This document shows positions 6,076-13,462 of a DNA stretch of 13,770 nt, piece after piece (the stretch's first letter is position 1; every line of letters starts with the position of its first letter). Origin of the DNA: Oscillospiraceae bacterium (GTDB lineage Bacteria > Bacillota > Clostridia > Oscillospirales > Ruminococcaceae); NCBI GenBank assembly GCA_009776345.1, contig WRLS01000040.1, positions 1-13,770 of the forward strand, in the 5' to 3' direction. Made by a program: the position numbers and the translations under genes. The notes beneath the pieces are model-generated. The model searched no databases. It saw nothing but the letters and a program-made list of their open reading frames with translations, and had not been told where the DNA came from.

Positions 6076-6651
6076 ATGTCATATAATTGGGAAAAAGGCT
6101 TCACAATAGATTTTGATAAAATTACGGGGCTGTCGCAAACGGCGCAGTCAACGAAGCGCCTGCTCTCGCAGATGCGCGGGATGTTTACAGACAGCGCCGC
6201 GCAGGAAAAAATGATCGCGGGCGGCGACCCGGTTGTGTATGAATTTTATGAAATGGGCGCGCCGGAGCATCCCGGCGACTTGGCGGCAGGGGCTTCCATA
6301 ACATATCCCGGCAAGGTCGGCGACGAGTATTTCATGACCAAGGGGCATTTCCATACGATTTTAGAAACGGCGGAGGTCTACTACACCTTGTCCGGCAGCG
6401 GCTATATGCTTATGGAAAACCCCGAGGGCGATTGGAGCGCGCAAGAGCTTTCCGCGGGCAAGATGGTTTATGTGCCTAAGCGTTACGCGCACCGCAGTAT
6501 CAACACCGGCAATGTGCCGCTGGTGACCTTTTTCGCCTTTAGGGGCGATGCCGGGCATGACTACGGCACCATCGAGGAAAAAGGCTACCGCAAGCTGATT
6601 GTAGAGCGCGGCGGCAAACCGGAGATTATCGACAATCCTAAATGGAAATAG
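6076..6651 (+). CDS. pgiA: Cupin-type (archaeal-type) glucose-6-phosphate isomerase
   Basis: Interconverts glucose 6-phosphate and fructose 6-phosphate in the cytoplasm. This is the small metal-dependent cupin enzyme (191 residues), not the large conventional PGI. The metal-binding set is visible: H91 and H93 in KGHFHT, E100 in AEVYYTLSG and H139 in KRYAHRS. All four are shifted by exactly three from the Pyrococcus furiosus enzyme (H88, H90, E97, H136). Other family marks are the VYEFYEMG strand, TYPGKVGDEYFMTKGH and the VPKRYAHRSINTG segment. GGAGG lies 7 bases before the ATG, and the gene follows the dehydrogenase-like gene by 23 bases, so they share a transcript. A perfect hairpin follows the stop codon. 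The enzyme class is confident; whether it is the main PGI of the cell is unknown. Confidence 0.93.
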   Translation: MSYNWEKGFTIDFDKITGLSQTAQSTKRLLSQMRGMFTDSAAQEKMIAGGDPVVYEFYEMGAPEHPGDLAAGASITYPGKVGDEYFMTKGHFHTILETAEVYYTLSGSGYMLMENPEGDWSAQELSAGKMVYVPKRYAHRSINTGNVPLVTFFAFRGDAGHDYGTIEEKGYRKLIVERGGKPEIIDNPKWK

Positions 6652-6656
6652 TAACA

Positions 6657-6694
6657 GGGTCATTCTGAAAAATGAGCATTTTTCAGAATGACCC
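6657..6694. repeat. Perfect 18-bp hairpin element between pgiA and the antiporter
   Basis: GGGTCATTCTGAAAAATG (6657-6674) and its exact complement (6677-6694) surround a 2-base centre. The same sequence, in the opposite orientation, occurs at 10189-10323 split by about 100 bases. It begins 5 bases after the pgiA stop and ends 18 bases before the antiporter start. There is no T tail beyond the stem, so it looks more like a small mobile or REP-like hairpin, or an RNA-stability element, than a simple terminator. Confidence 0.8.
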
Positions 6695-6712
6695 CAGAAC
6701 CGAGGGGTCAAA

Positions 6713-7897
6713 TTGAATATCCTTATTCAAATATCGCTTATCCTTGTTTTTACCAAGATTTTCGGGATCCTTTCGCGCAGGGCGCATCTTCCGCAGGTCG
6801 CGGGGGCGTTGTTGGCGGGCATAATATTGGGGCCGGCCTTGTTTAATGTAGTTGACCAAAGCGAAATGATATACACACTTGCGGAAATCGGCGTTATACT
6901 GCTGATGTTCTCGGCGGGCTTGGAAACAGACCTAAAGCAGCTGCGCAAAGCGTTGAAATCCTCGCTTATAATCGCTGTCCTGGGGGCGGTATTGCCGCTT
7001 GCGGGCGGCTTTGCGCTTGCCTATGTCTTTGGTTCCGAGATTATGCAAAGCGTGTTTATAGGGCTTGTGCTGACCGCGACTTCGATAAGTATTACGGTAG
7101 AAACACTGCGGGAAATGGGCAAGCTCAAAACCAACACCGGGACCACCATAATGGGCGCGGCGGTTATAGACGATGTTTTAGGCGTCATTATACTCTCCTT
7201 CGTTATCGGGATGGGGAGCGGCGGCGGGGCCGGCGGGGGCAATTTCTTGGCGTTCGGCGGTTTTTTCCTGAAAATTATCGGGTTCTTTGCGTTGGCTTGG
7301 GTTTTGGGGAATGTTGTCTTTAAGCTGATTGACCATCTCGCCGGTAAATATGTAAACGCCAGGAGGCTGTCTATTTTCAGCCTGGCTTTTTGCTTCGCGC
7401 TTGCCTATCTGGCGGGGGAACTTGGCATTGCGGATATCACGGGGGCGTATTTCGCGGGGCTGGCGCTGTGCAGCAGTAAGGCGGAACGCTTTGTTGAGGA
7501 GCAGAGCGGTGTCCTTTCCTATTTGTTTTTCTCCCCGATATTTTTCGTGAGCGTCGGGCTTTATGCCTCTTTTGACGGGCTTAGCGCCGATATTTTGCTT
7601 TTTGCTTTTCTGCTGCTTCTTGTGGCAATAGTTACAAAAATGGCAGGCTGCGCGCTCGGTGCGCGGATTTGCAAATTTACGAAAGTTGAGAGCGTTCAAA
7701 TAGGCACGGGCATGGTTTCCCGCGGCGAGGTAGCTATTGTCATAGCAACAAAGGGGATTGTCGCGGGGCTGCTGAGCGCGGAGTTTTTCTCTGTGGTAAT
7801 TGTTGTGATAATTGTTACAACGCTCATAACCCCATTGCTGTTAAAGCTGGTTTATTCAAAGAAGATGGAGGATTTAACGCGGCCTGCTTCGCCGTAG
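6713..7897 (+). CDS. CPA2-family cation:proton antiporter (Kef/NapA-like membrane domain)
   Basis: A 394-residue integral membrane protein with about 12 hydrophobic segments along its length, matching the sodium/proton exchanger fold. It exchanges Na+ or K+ for H+ across the cytoplasmic membrane. The ion-binding pair of acidic residues D153-D154 is in AAVIDDVLG, as in electrogenic CPA2 antiporters. Other family marks are HLPQVAGALLAGIILGP (about 25-41), LMFSAGLETDL (64-74) and GMVSRGEVAIV near residue 337. It stops after the membrane domain and has no C-terminal KTN/RCK nucleotide-binding domain. The start is TTG at 6713, preceded by GAGGGG at 5 bases; no ATG is better placed. It is third in the unit, just after the hairpin at 6657-6694, which could reduce its transcription relative to pgiA. 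The transported ion cannot be told. Confidence 0.9.
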   Translation: MNILIQISLILVFTKIFGILSRRAHLPQVAGALLAGIILGPALFNVVDQSEMIYTLAEIGVILLMFSAGLETDLKQLRKALKSSLIIAVLGAVLPLAGGFALAYVFGSEIMQSVFIGLVLTATSISITVETLREMGKLKTNTGTTIMGAAVIDDVLGVIILSFVIGMGSGGGAGGGNFLAFGGFFLKIIGFFALAWVLGNVVFKLIDHLAGKYVNARRLSIFSLAFCFALAYLAGELGIADITGAYFAGLALCSSKAERFVEEQSGVLSYLFFSPIFFVSVGLYASFDGLSADILLFAFLLLLVAIVTKMAGCALGARICKFTKVESVQIGTGMVSRGEVAIVIATKGIVAGLLSAEFFSVVIVVIIVTTLITPLLLKLVYSKKMEDLTRPASP

Positions 7898-7916
7898 TGC
7901 CGTTTAAAAACAAAGC

Positions 7917-7946
7917 AAAGCGGATACCGACGACGGTATCCGCTTT
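7917..7946. terminator. Bidirectional Rho-independent terminator
   Basis: AAAGCGGATACCG (7917-7929) and CGGTATCCGCTTT (7934-7946) form a perfect 13-bp stem with an ACGA loop. It is followed by GTTTT on the plus strand and by GTTTTTAAA on the minus strand, and lies between the convergent antiporter and EF-G-like genes. It should end both transcripts. Confidence 0.9.
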
Positions 7947-7973
7947 GTTTTGGTGGTTAGGGTTGAAGCAGTG

Positions 7974-10043
7974 CTATTCTTCCTCGTTCATCTTCGCGGC
8001 GGCTTCTTTCACGGCATCTTCGAGCATCTGCGGGAGCTGCTCGTAACGCTCGAACGCGAATGTAAAGCTGCCCTGCCCCTGTGTTGCGGCGCGCAGAAAG
8101 ATCGTGAAGTCGTGCATTTCGCTCATCGGCGCTTCGCCCTCGATCTCGGAGTGGCCGTCCTCCGCGGGGTTCATGCCCAGCACGCGGCCGCGGCGCTTGT
8201 TCAGCTCGCCCATGATATCCCCGGTGAAGGTATCGGGGACGGTGACTTTTAAGTTGCCGATCGGCTCAAGCAGGACGGGCGATGCCTGCGGGATGCCGTT
8301 TCTGTAGGCGAGCTGCGCGGCAAGCTTGAACGCCATTTCAGACGAGTCGACGGAGTGGGACGAGCCGTCATGGAGCGTCGCCTTAAGGCCCACCACGGGA
8401 TACCCGGCAATTACGCCGCGCCCGATTGCCTCCTGCAGGCCTTTTTCAACGGCGGGCCAGAAATTCCTGGGTACGGTCCCGCCTACGACGCGGCTTTCAA
8501 ACAGCAGGCCGTCGCCGTCGTGCGGCTCGAATTCGATCCAGACATCGCCGAACTGGCCGCTGCCGCCGGTTTGTTTTTTGTGCCTTCCCTGGACATCCAC
8601 CTTCTTGCGGATGGTTTCGCGGTAAGGCACGCGCGGCTCAATAAGGTCGATATCTACGCCGAATTTGCTTTTCAGCTTTGAGGTGGCAACGTCCAAATGC
8701 TGCTCGCCCATTCCCGAGATAAGCTGCTGGCGGGTTTCGGCATTCAGCGCGAAGCTGAGCGACGGGTCTTCTTCCGTGAGGCGTGCCATGCCCCCGGCGA
8801 TTTTGCCTTCATCGCCCTTGGATTTAATCTTGACCGCCATTGAGAGGGTCGGCGCGGGGAATACGGTTTTTGTAAAGGATACGGGATTGGCGCGGTCGCA
8901 CAGGCTGTCGCCGGTTTTGGTGTCGGCGAGCTTTGTCACCGCGCCGATATCACCGGCGGTAAGCACAGGCGCTTCCTCCTGCTTTTTGCCTTTGATATAA
9001 ATCAGCTTGCCCATGCGTTCGGTTTGCCCGGTGCGCGTGTTGAGCGGCTGGATATCGCCGGAAAGTTTGCCGGATATAACTTTGATAAAGCTAAGCTTGC
9101 CGACAAAGGGGTCGGCGACCGTCTTGAAAACGAACGCGGCAAGGGGCGCGTCCTCTGTACAGGCGATTTGGACGGCGGCGTCAGCGGCATCAACAGCGGC
9201 TTCCCCCGCGCTTTCGGCGGCAGACGGAAGATATGCCGCCATCGCATCCAAAAGCATATCGGCGCCCGCCATCGTCGCCCCCGACCCGCAGTACACGGGC
9301 GTTATGGAGCCGTCCTTCACGCCGGCTTTAATCCCGGCGGCAAACTCGTCCGGGGTGAACGGTTCATCCATCATGAATTTTTCAAGCAATTCTTCATTTG
9401 TTTCTGCAATAGCTTCGGTGAGCGCGGCTTTGTATTCGCTGACGTCCAGATCGGGCATATCGGTTTCCTTCGCCGCGCCCTTGGCATCGTAGCTGTAAGC
9501 CTTTTCTGTTATGATGTTTACATAGCACTGCACTTTTCCGTCAACGGAATACGGCACCGCAACAGGGTATACACCAGAGCCGAACACGCTTTTGAGTTCT
9601 TCGTAAACTTTAAAAAAGTCGGAATTTTCTGTATCGAGCTGTGTGACGAAGAACATACGGGAACGCTTCATTTCTTGGGCGGCCTTGTATGCCTTGCGTG
9701 TGCCGACCGCTACGCCGGACCTGCCGGAAACACAGATAATCACGCTTTCAGCGGCGCGCACCCCCTCGTACATACCGCCCGCAAAGTCAAACAGGCCGGG
9801 GGTATCCAGCAGGTTGATTTTCACGCCTGTCCAATCAAAGGGGTACACCGAGGACGAAATAGATGCGCGGCGCTTTATCTCCTCAGGGTCGAAATCCATG
9901 GCGGTATTGCCGTCGGCGGTATTGCCAAGGCGGTCAAGCTCCCCCGCTTTGAACAGAAGCGCCTCCGCCAAGGTAGTCTTGCCGCTTGCCGAGTGCCCTG
10001 CCAGCGCGACATTTTTGATAGTGCCGGCGTTGTACTTGCTCAT
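7974..10043 (-). CDS. Elongation factor G paralogue (EF-G-like / FusA2-type GTPase)
   Basis: A 689-residue translational GTPase with the EF-G domain order: GTP-binding domain (about 1-265), domain II, domain III with GMGEQHLDV, domain IV with GGTVPRNFWPAVEKGLQEA and HSVDSSE, and domain V with EPIGNLKVTVP. The P-loop is GHSASGKTT (16-24), not the AHIDAGKTT of canonical EF-G. Switch I lacks RGITI and reads KRRASISSS. The catalytic His after DTPG (80-83) is Leu84, and the guanine-reading NKxD motif is TQLD (134-137). Clostridia often carry such a second EF-G; its role is uncertain, and one protein of this kind need not perform translocation. AGGAG lies 7 bases before the ATG. It is monocistronic, ending at the bidirectional terminator. 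Family confident, function uncertain. Confidence 0.92.
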   Translation of the reverse strand: MSKYNAGTIKNVALAGHSASGKTTLAEALLFKAGELDRLGNTADGNTAMDFDPEEIKRRASISSSVYPFDWTGVKINLLDTPGLFDFAGGMYEGVRAAESVIICVSGRSGVAVGTRKAYKAAQEMKRSRMFFVTQLDTENSDFFKVYEELKSVFGSGVYPVAVPYSVDGKVQCYVNIITEKAYSYDAKGAAKETDMPDLDVSEYKAALTEAIAETNEELLEKFMMDEPFTPDEFAAGIKAGVKDGSITPVYCGSGATMAGADMLLDAMAAYLPSAAESAGEAAVDAADAAVQIACTEDAPLAAFVFKTVADPFVGKLSFIKVISGKLSGDIQPLNTRTGQTERMGKLIYIKGKKQEEAPVLTAGDIGAVTKLADTKTGDSLCDRANPVSFTKTVFPAPTLSMAVKIKSKGDEGKIAGGMARLTEEDPSLSFALNAETRQQLISGMGEQHLDVATSKLKSKFGVDIDLIEPRVPYRETIRKKVDVQGRHKKQTGGSGQFGDVWIEFEPHDGDGLLFESRVVGGTVPRNFWPAVEKGLQEAIGRGVIAGYPVVGLKATLHDGSSHSVDSSEMAFKLAAQLAYRNGIPQASPVLLEPIGNLKVTVPDTFTGDIMGELNKRRGRVLGMNPAEDGHSEIEGEAPMSEMHDFTIFLRAATQGQGSFTFAFERYEQLPQMLEDAVKEAAAKMNEEE

Positions 10044-10085
10044 TCATATGCTCCTTCCGGCGGGGAAGCTTTAGGGAAAACTTTT

Positions 10086-10112
10086 ATAATACAACCCGCC
10101 ATAATTTAGTAA
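10086..10112 (-). promoter_or_regulatory. Weak candidate promoter for the EF-G-like gene
   Basis: On the minus strand TATTAT (10086-10091) is a good -10, but the best -35 (TTACTA, 10107-10112) is only 3/6 and the spacer 15. It is the only promoter-like site in the leader. The rest of 10113-10188 is AT-rich with nothing clear. Confidence 0.3.
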
Positions 10113-10188
10113 CCGCGCCCGGAAAGCCCCGTGCGGTATTTTTTTGCTATCCAAACAATTATATCAATTATAAGGCAAAGATACAAGA

Positions 10189-10323
10189 GTCATTCTGAAA
10201 AATGCTCATTTACCGAAATGTCAACCATAAACGCAAGTTTCCATTTCGGAATTCGCGGCTCGATAGTCATTATGGTTGCATCACACTGCATTTTTCTTGT
10301 AGTAGCCAATTTTTCAGAATGAC
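10189..10323. repeat. 135-bp element with 15-bp terminal inverted repeats and interleaved internal stems
   Basis: GTCATTCTGAAAAAT (10189-10203) and its exact complement (10309-10323) enclose about 105 bases. Inside, CCGAAATG (10213-10220) pairs with CATTTCGG (10242-10249), and CAACCATAA (10222-10230) pairs with TTATGGTTG (10270-10278); the two stems interleave as in an H-type pseudoknot. The ends match the perfect hairpin at 6657-6694. AAG flanks the element on both sides (10185-10187 and 10326-10328), possibly a target duplication. It begins 24 bases after the uvrC stop. There is no transposase, and the short frames across it look spurious. It could be a MITE or a structured RNA at the end of the uvrC transcript. 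Together with the EF-G-like gene leader it fills the 304-base gap. Confidence 0.7.
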
Positions 10324-10347
10324 CCAAGCGAAAAATGCCCAAAAGCT

Positions 10348-12189
10348 TTATTGTTTTGAATTTAACCGGATATATACCGCGCGCGCCGCCGCTTTTGTCA
10401 TGCCGGGGACCGCGGCAAGCTCTTCCTCGGAAGCGTTTTTCATTGCGGCCTGTGTTTTAAAATGCTTAAATAAGGCGCGCGCGCGTTTCTCCCCGATCCC
10501 CTCAACGGTTTCTAAGCTGAGGGCGAACGCGGATTTGCTGCGCTTTGAGCGCATATGAGAAACCGCGAACCTGTGCGCTTCCTCCTGTATGGATGAAATC
10601 AGCGTAAAAGCGGAGCGCGCGGACGAAACGGCAATCTCGCCGCCGTCCCCCGCAATGGCGCGGGTGCGGTGGCGGTCGTCCTTTACCATGCCGAAAACAG
10701 GGATACTATGCCCCATCTCCCGGACAAGCGGCTCCACGGTGCCGACATGGCCTTTGCCGCCGTCCAGCAGGATTAAATCGGGGAGCCTGCCAAAGCCCTC
10801 GCTTGTATCTTTTTCTTCAGCATATCGGGAAAGGCGGCGGGACAGGACCTCGCGCATACTTGCGTAGTCGTCCGCGCCCGACACAGTTTTGATGTTGAAT
10901 TTGCGGTACGCGCTTTTCAGCGGGCGGCCGTCCCGAAAAACCACCATGCCGCCGACCACCGCCTCAGTGCCCATGTTTGATATATCGTAGGCTTCGATGT
11001 AGGCGGGCGGGCTTTCCAGCCCGAGCAGGCGGGCAAGCTCATCAAGGGCGGAAAGCTCCCTGCCTGTGCGCTGTGATTTCTGCGCGAGCAGCTGTGCGGC
11101 GTTTGTCCCCGCCATCTTAACAAGGCGGAGCTTTTCGCCGCGCACAGGCACATGGATTTGCACCTTATGCCCTTTTTTTTCTGTGAGGAAGCGGGAGATC
11201 AATTCGCTGTCCTCACACTGCCCGTCCAGGGAGATTATTTTCGGCGCCTCGTTTTGGCTGTCGTAATACGACAAGATAAACTCGCCCCGCGCGGCTTCCA
11301 GGCTTGTTATGTCGCCGAGGTCAAAATCCTGCTTGTCCACAAGGCGCTGTTCGCGGATTTTCAGTATCACGGCACTGCACTTTCCCGCATCCCGCGCCAA
11401 GGCGATAACGTCCTGGTTATCCTCTTTTGTGAATATGACGCTTTGGTCCTCCATTATGCGCGTGATTGAGCGGATGCGGTCCCGTATTGCCGCCGCGCGC
11501 TCAAAATCAAGGTTTTCGGATGCCTCCTGCATTTGCGCGGCCATCATGGCAATACTGCTCTGCCCGCCGCCGCGTATAAACTCCAGGCATTGGCGTATAA
11601 TCTCGGCGTATTCATCCTCCGCGATTTTGCCCCTGCAGACCCCCATGCACTGTTTTATATGGAAGCTCAAACATGGGCGCGCCTTTCTGAAATCCTGCGG
11701 GAATTTACGCCTGCAGGTCGGTAGCATAAATGCCTTGTTGGCGTCTTCCACTATTTGCCGTACAGGCTGTGAGGATGTGTACGGGCCCAGCGACTTCCCG
11801 CCGTCCGACAGTTTTTGCTTTTCCGCCGTAATGCGCGGGTATGCCCCCGGCCCGATATGGATGTAGTGGAAGCCCTTATCGTCCGTGAGCTTGATGTTGT
11901 ACTTTGGCTTGTGCAGCTTGATGAGCGATGCCTCCAGCACAAGCGCCTCGAACTCGCTTGAGGTGACGACGAAATCGAAATCGTCTATATTGCGGACAAG
12001 CCGGTATGTTTTTTCCGGGTGCTTTTCTACCGCACGGAAATAGCTGCCCACCCGCGCGCGCAGCTGCTTTGCCTTGCCGATATAGATGATGCGCTTTGCC
12101 GCGTCGCGCATGATATACACGCCCGGCTCCGCGGGCAATGCCCCTGCCTTTGCGCGGAGCGCGGGGAGCAAGGGGTTCATGGCACCCAT
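10348..12189 (-). CDS. uvrC: UvrABC excinuclease subunit C
   Basis: UvrC makes both incisions around a DNA lesion in nucleotide excision repair, acting with UvrB. The 613-residue protein has the full domain set: GIY-YIG nuclease (about 15-95, GVY at 23-25, YIG at 36-38, R44), a Cys-containing linker with TCRRKF and QCMGVC, the UVR motif that contacts UvrB (QMQEASENLDFERAAAIRDR, about 210-235), the RNase-H-like second nuclease domain (YDISNMGTEAVVGGMVVF, then DLILLDGGKGHV), and two helix-hairpin-helix motifs at the C-terminus (VEGIGEKRARALF and VPGMTKAAARAV). Length is normal. The ATG at 12189 overlaps the cheC stop (TAATG), which suggests translational coupling; an in-frame ATG at 12180 is a less likely alternative. 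Last gene of the operon. Confidence 0.97.
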   Translation of the reverse strand: MGAMNPLLPALRAKAGALPAEPGVYIMRDAAKRIIYIGKAKQLRARVGSYFRAVEKHPEKTYRLVRNIDDFDFVVTSSEFEALVLEASLIKLHKPKYNIKLTDDKGFHYIHIGPGAYPRITAEKQKLSDGGKSLGPYTSSQPVRQIVEDANKAFMLPTCRRKFPQDFRKARPCLSFHIKQCMGVCRGKIAEDEYAEIIRQCLEFIRGGGQSSIAMMAAQMQEASENLDFERAAAIRDRIRSITRIMEDQSVIFTKEDNQDVIALARDAGKCSAVILKIREQRLVDKQDFDLGDITSLEAARGEFILSYYDSQNEAPKIISLDGQCEDSELISRFLTEKKGHKVQIHVPVRGEKLRLVKMAGTNAAQLLAQKSQRTGRELSALDELARLLGLESPPAYIEAYDISNMGTEAVVGGMVVFRDGRPLKSAYRKFNIKTVSGADDYASMREVLSRRLSRYAEEKDTSEGFGRLPDLILLDGGKGHVGTVEPLVREMGHSIPVFGMVKDDRHRTRAIAGDGGEIAVSSARSAFTLISSIQEEAHRFAVSHMRSKRSKSAFALSLETVEGIGEKRARALFKHFKTQAAMKNASEEELAAVPGMTKAAARAVYIRLNSKQ

Positions 12190-12809
12190 TATCCTAACCC
12201 GAGGACCGACATAAGCTTGTCCAGCGACGGCATATCGGGCAGCAGGAGGATATTCGCGGGCGTTTTTTTGCCGGCGATCTCAATCTCATTTTTGATAAAC
12301 ATAAAGAGGTCGCCTATTTCCGCAAAGTAGCTGGCGGGCAGGCTCATCATAGCGCCGAGCATATCAACGGTGAAGGCGGGCGGGGAAATATCTATAGTCA
12401 TGCCTGTCATATCCCCTATAGCGTTCACAAACGCGCCTGACATGATATTCGCCATCTCACTGACCGCGGAAAAGCCCATCTCGTCTATTTCGGTGTAGTC
12501 CTTAAAATCAGTGAACGCCACGATGTTGATTAAATTACAGGCGACATCGCAGGGCAGCAGGAACATAAGCATACCGCTCATATCGCCCGAAAGCGTGAGG
12601 ACAAGCCCTACCATTACGGTTTCCGCCCCGCCGAGCTTTTCGTATGCTTCGTTGTAATTTGCGATGCCGACCTCAGGCGTGGACATCTCCACCGGCTGTG
12701 AGAGCATCTGCGACAGCGATGTAGTCGCGTTGCCGGAGCCGATGTTGCCGATCTCACTCAGTACGCTGATATGCATTTCGGAAAGGTCGCTGAAAGATTC
12801 AATAGCCAT
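12189..12809 (-). CDS. cheC: CheC-family CheY-P phosphatase
   Basis: CheC removes phosphate from the chemotaxis response regulator CheY. The 206-residue protein has both phosphatase centres in the expected E-x2-N-x22-P pattern: E19/N22/P45 in SEIGNIGSGNATT, and E118/N121/P144 in SEMANIMSGAF. Each half forms one pseudo-repeat of the fold. The ATG at 12809 has only a weak GGGG upstream and starts 13 bases after the nitroreductase stop; its own stop overlaps the uvrC start by one base. No other chemotaxis or flagellar gene is nearby, so this is an orphan copy or a phosphatase for another response regulator. A relative such as CheX is less likely because CheX has a single centre and is shorter. 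Confidence 0.9.
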   Translation of the reverse strand: MAIESFSDLSEMHISVLSEIGNIGSGNATTSLSQMLSQPVEMSTPEVGIANYNEAYEKLGGAETVMVGLVLTLSGDMSGMLMFLLPCDVACNLINIVAFTDFKDYTEIDEMGFSAVSEMANIMSGAFVNAIGDMTGMTIDISPPAFTVDMLGAMMSLPASYFAEIGDLFMFIKNEIEIAGKKTPANILLLPDMPSLDKLMSVLGLG

Positions 12810-12822
12810 TACAATCCCCGAT

Positions 12823-13326
12823 TCACAGATAAGATACGATCTCTTCGATTGCCTTGCGCGGTTTCGGCTCCGGGTCCTCGTCCGCGTAGCCCAGCGGCAT
12901 CATCGCGACGATGCTGATATCATCCGAAATGCCGAGCGCCTCGCGCAGCCCGGGCTCGGTGTAGTTCGCCATCCAGCAGGTGCCCAGCCCAAGCTCATGC
13001 GCCCGCAGCATCGCAAAGCTTACGGCGATACAGACATCGGTGGTGTCCACGCGGTGGCCGTTGGTCATCACGTTCTGTGTAGTGCATAGGCCGACAAGCA
13101 TACACGGCGCCTGGGTAATCATCGGGTGGCGGCTCGGTGACGCTTCGCGCATCCTCTCCTTCGCCGCCGGGTCTGTCACGATCAGAAGCTTCCAGCTCTG
13201 CCCATTGCCGGCAGAAGGCGCCATGCGGAATGCCTCCGCGATTTGTGCCAGCTTTTCCGGCTCAACGGGGTCGGGCCTGTACTTGCGGATACTTTTCCTT
13301 GTTTCAATCGCTTTCACTACATCCAT
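12823..13326 (-). CDS. Nitroreductase-family FMN oxidoreductase
   Basis: A 167-residue flavoprotein of the nitroreductase fold, which uses FMN and NAD(P)H to reduce various substrates; the natural one cannot be read. The FMN-contacting N-terminal RKSIRKYRPDPVEPEKL (about 10-26) and APSAGNGQSWKL (about 36-47) are typical, as are the central ELGLGTCWMANY and the C-terminal VAMMPLGYADEDPEPKPRK. I start at the ATG at 13326 (MDVVKAIETRKS), which has AAAGGA at about 10 bases and matches the usual family start; the longer frame to 13446 would include the promoter at 13370-13397. It is the first gene of the operon with cheC and uvrC. It is short for the family but complete. Confidence 0.9.
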   Translation of the reverse strand: MDVVKAIETRKSIRKYRPDPVEPEKLAQIAEAFRMAPSAGNGQSWKLLIVTDPAAKERMREASPSRHPMITQAPCMLVGLCTTQNVMTNGHRVDTTDVCIAVSFAMLRAHELGLGTCWMANYTEPGLREALGISDDISIVAMMPLGYADEDPEPKPRKAIEEIVSYL

Positions 13327-13369
13327 GCCGATACATCCTTTCAGTAATTGTGTTTTTCGCTGTGTTTCT

Positions 13370-13397
13370 ATTATATCAGACAAGCGCAGGTTTTCAT
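13370..13397 (-). promoter_or_regulatory. Promoter for the nitroreductase-cheC-uvrC operon
   Basis: On the minus strand a perfect TATAAT (13370-13375) lies 16 bases from ATGAAA (13392-13397, 4/6 match to the -35). It is about 45 bases before the nitroreductase start. Between it and repeat copy B (13398-13462) nothing else is apparent. Confidence 0.6.
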
Positions 13398-13462
13398 AGA
13401 GCCTGTTTAATATCTTTTTGTTAGGAATTAGTAAGGGAAGAAGCAAGAAGTTATATTCCTAC

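Noticed and set aside
9024..10109. 361-codon plus-strand frame opposite the EF-G-like gene
   Set aside because: Antisense shadow; the minus-strand protein has clear EF-G motifs throughout.
10131..10322. 63-codon frame across the 135-bp element
   Set aside because: It is formed by the inverted-repeat ends and structured interior and has no ribosome-binding site; treated as repeat, not gene.
13327..13446. 40-residue N-terminal extension of the nitroreductase frame
   Set aside because: It would be translated from upstream of the -10/-35 promoter at 13370-13397, and the family normally begins near MDVVKAIETRKS, which has its own ribosome-binding site.
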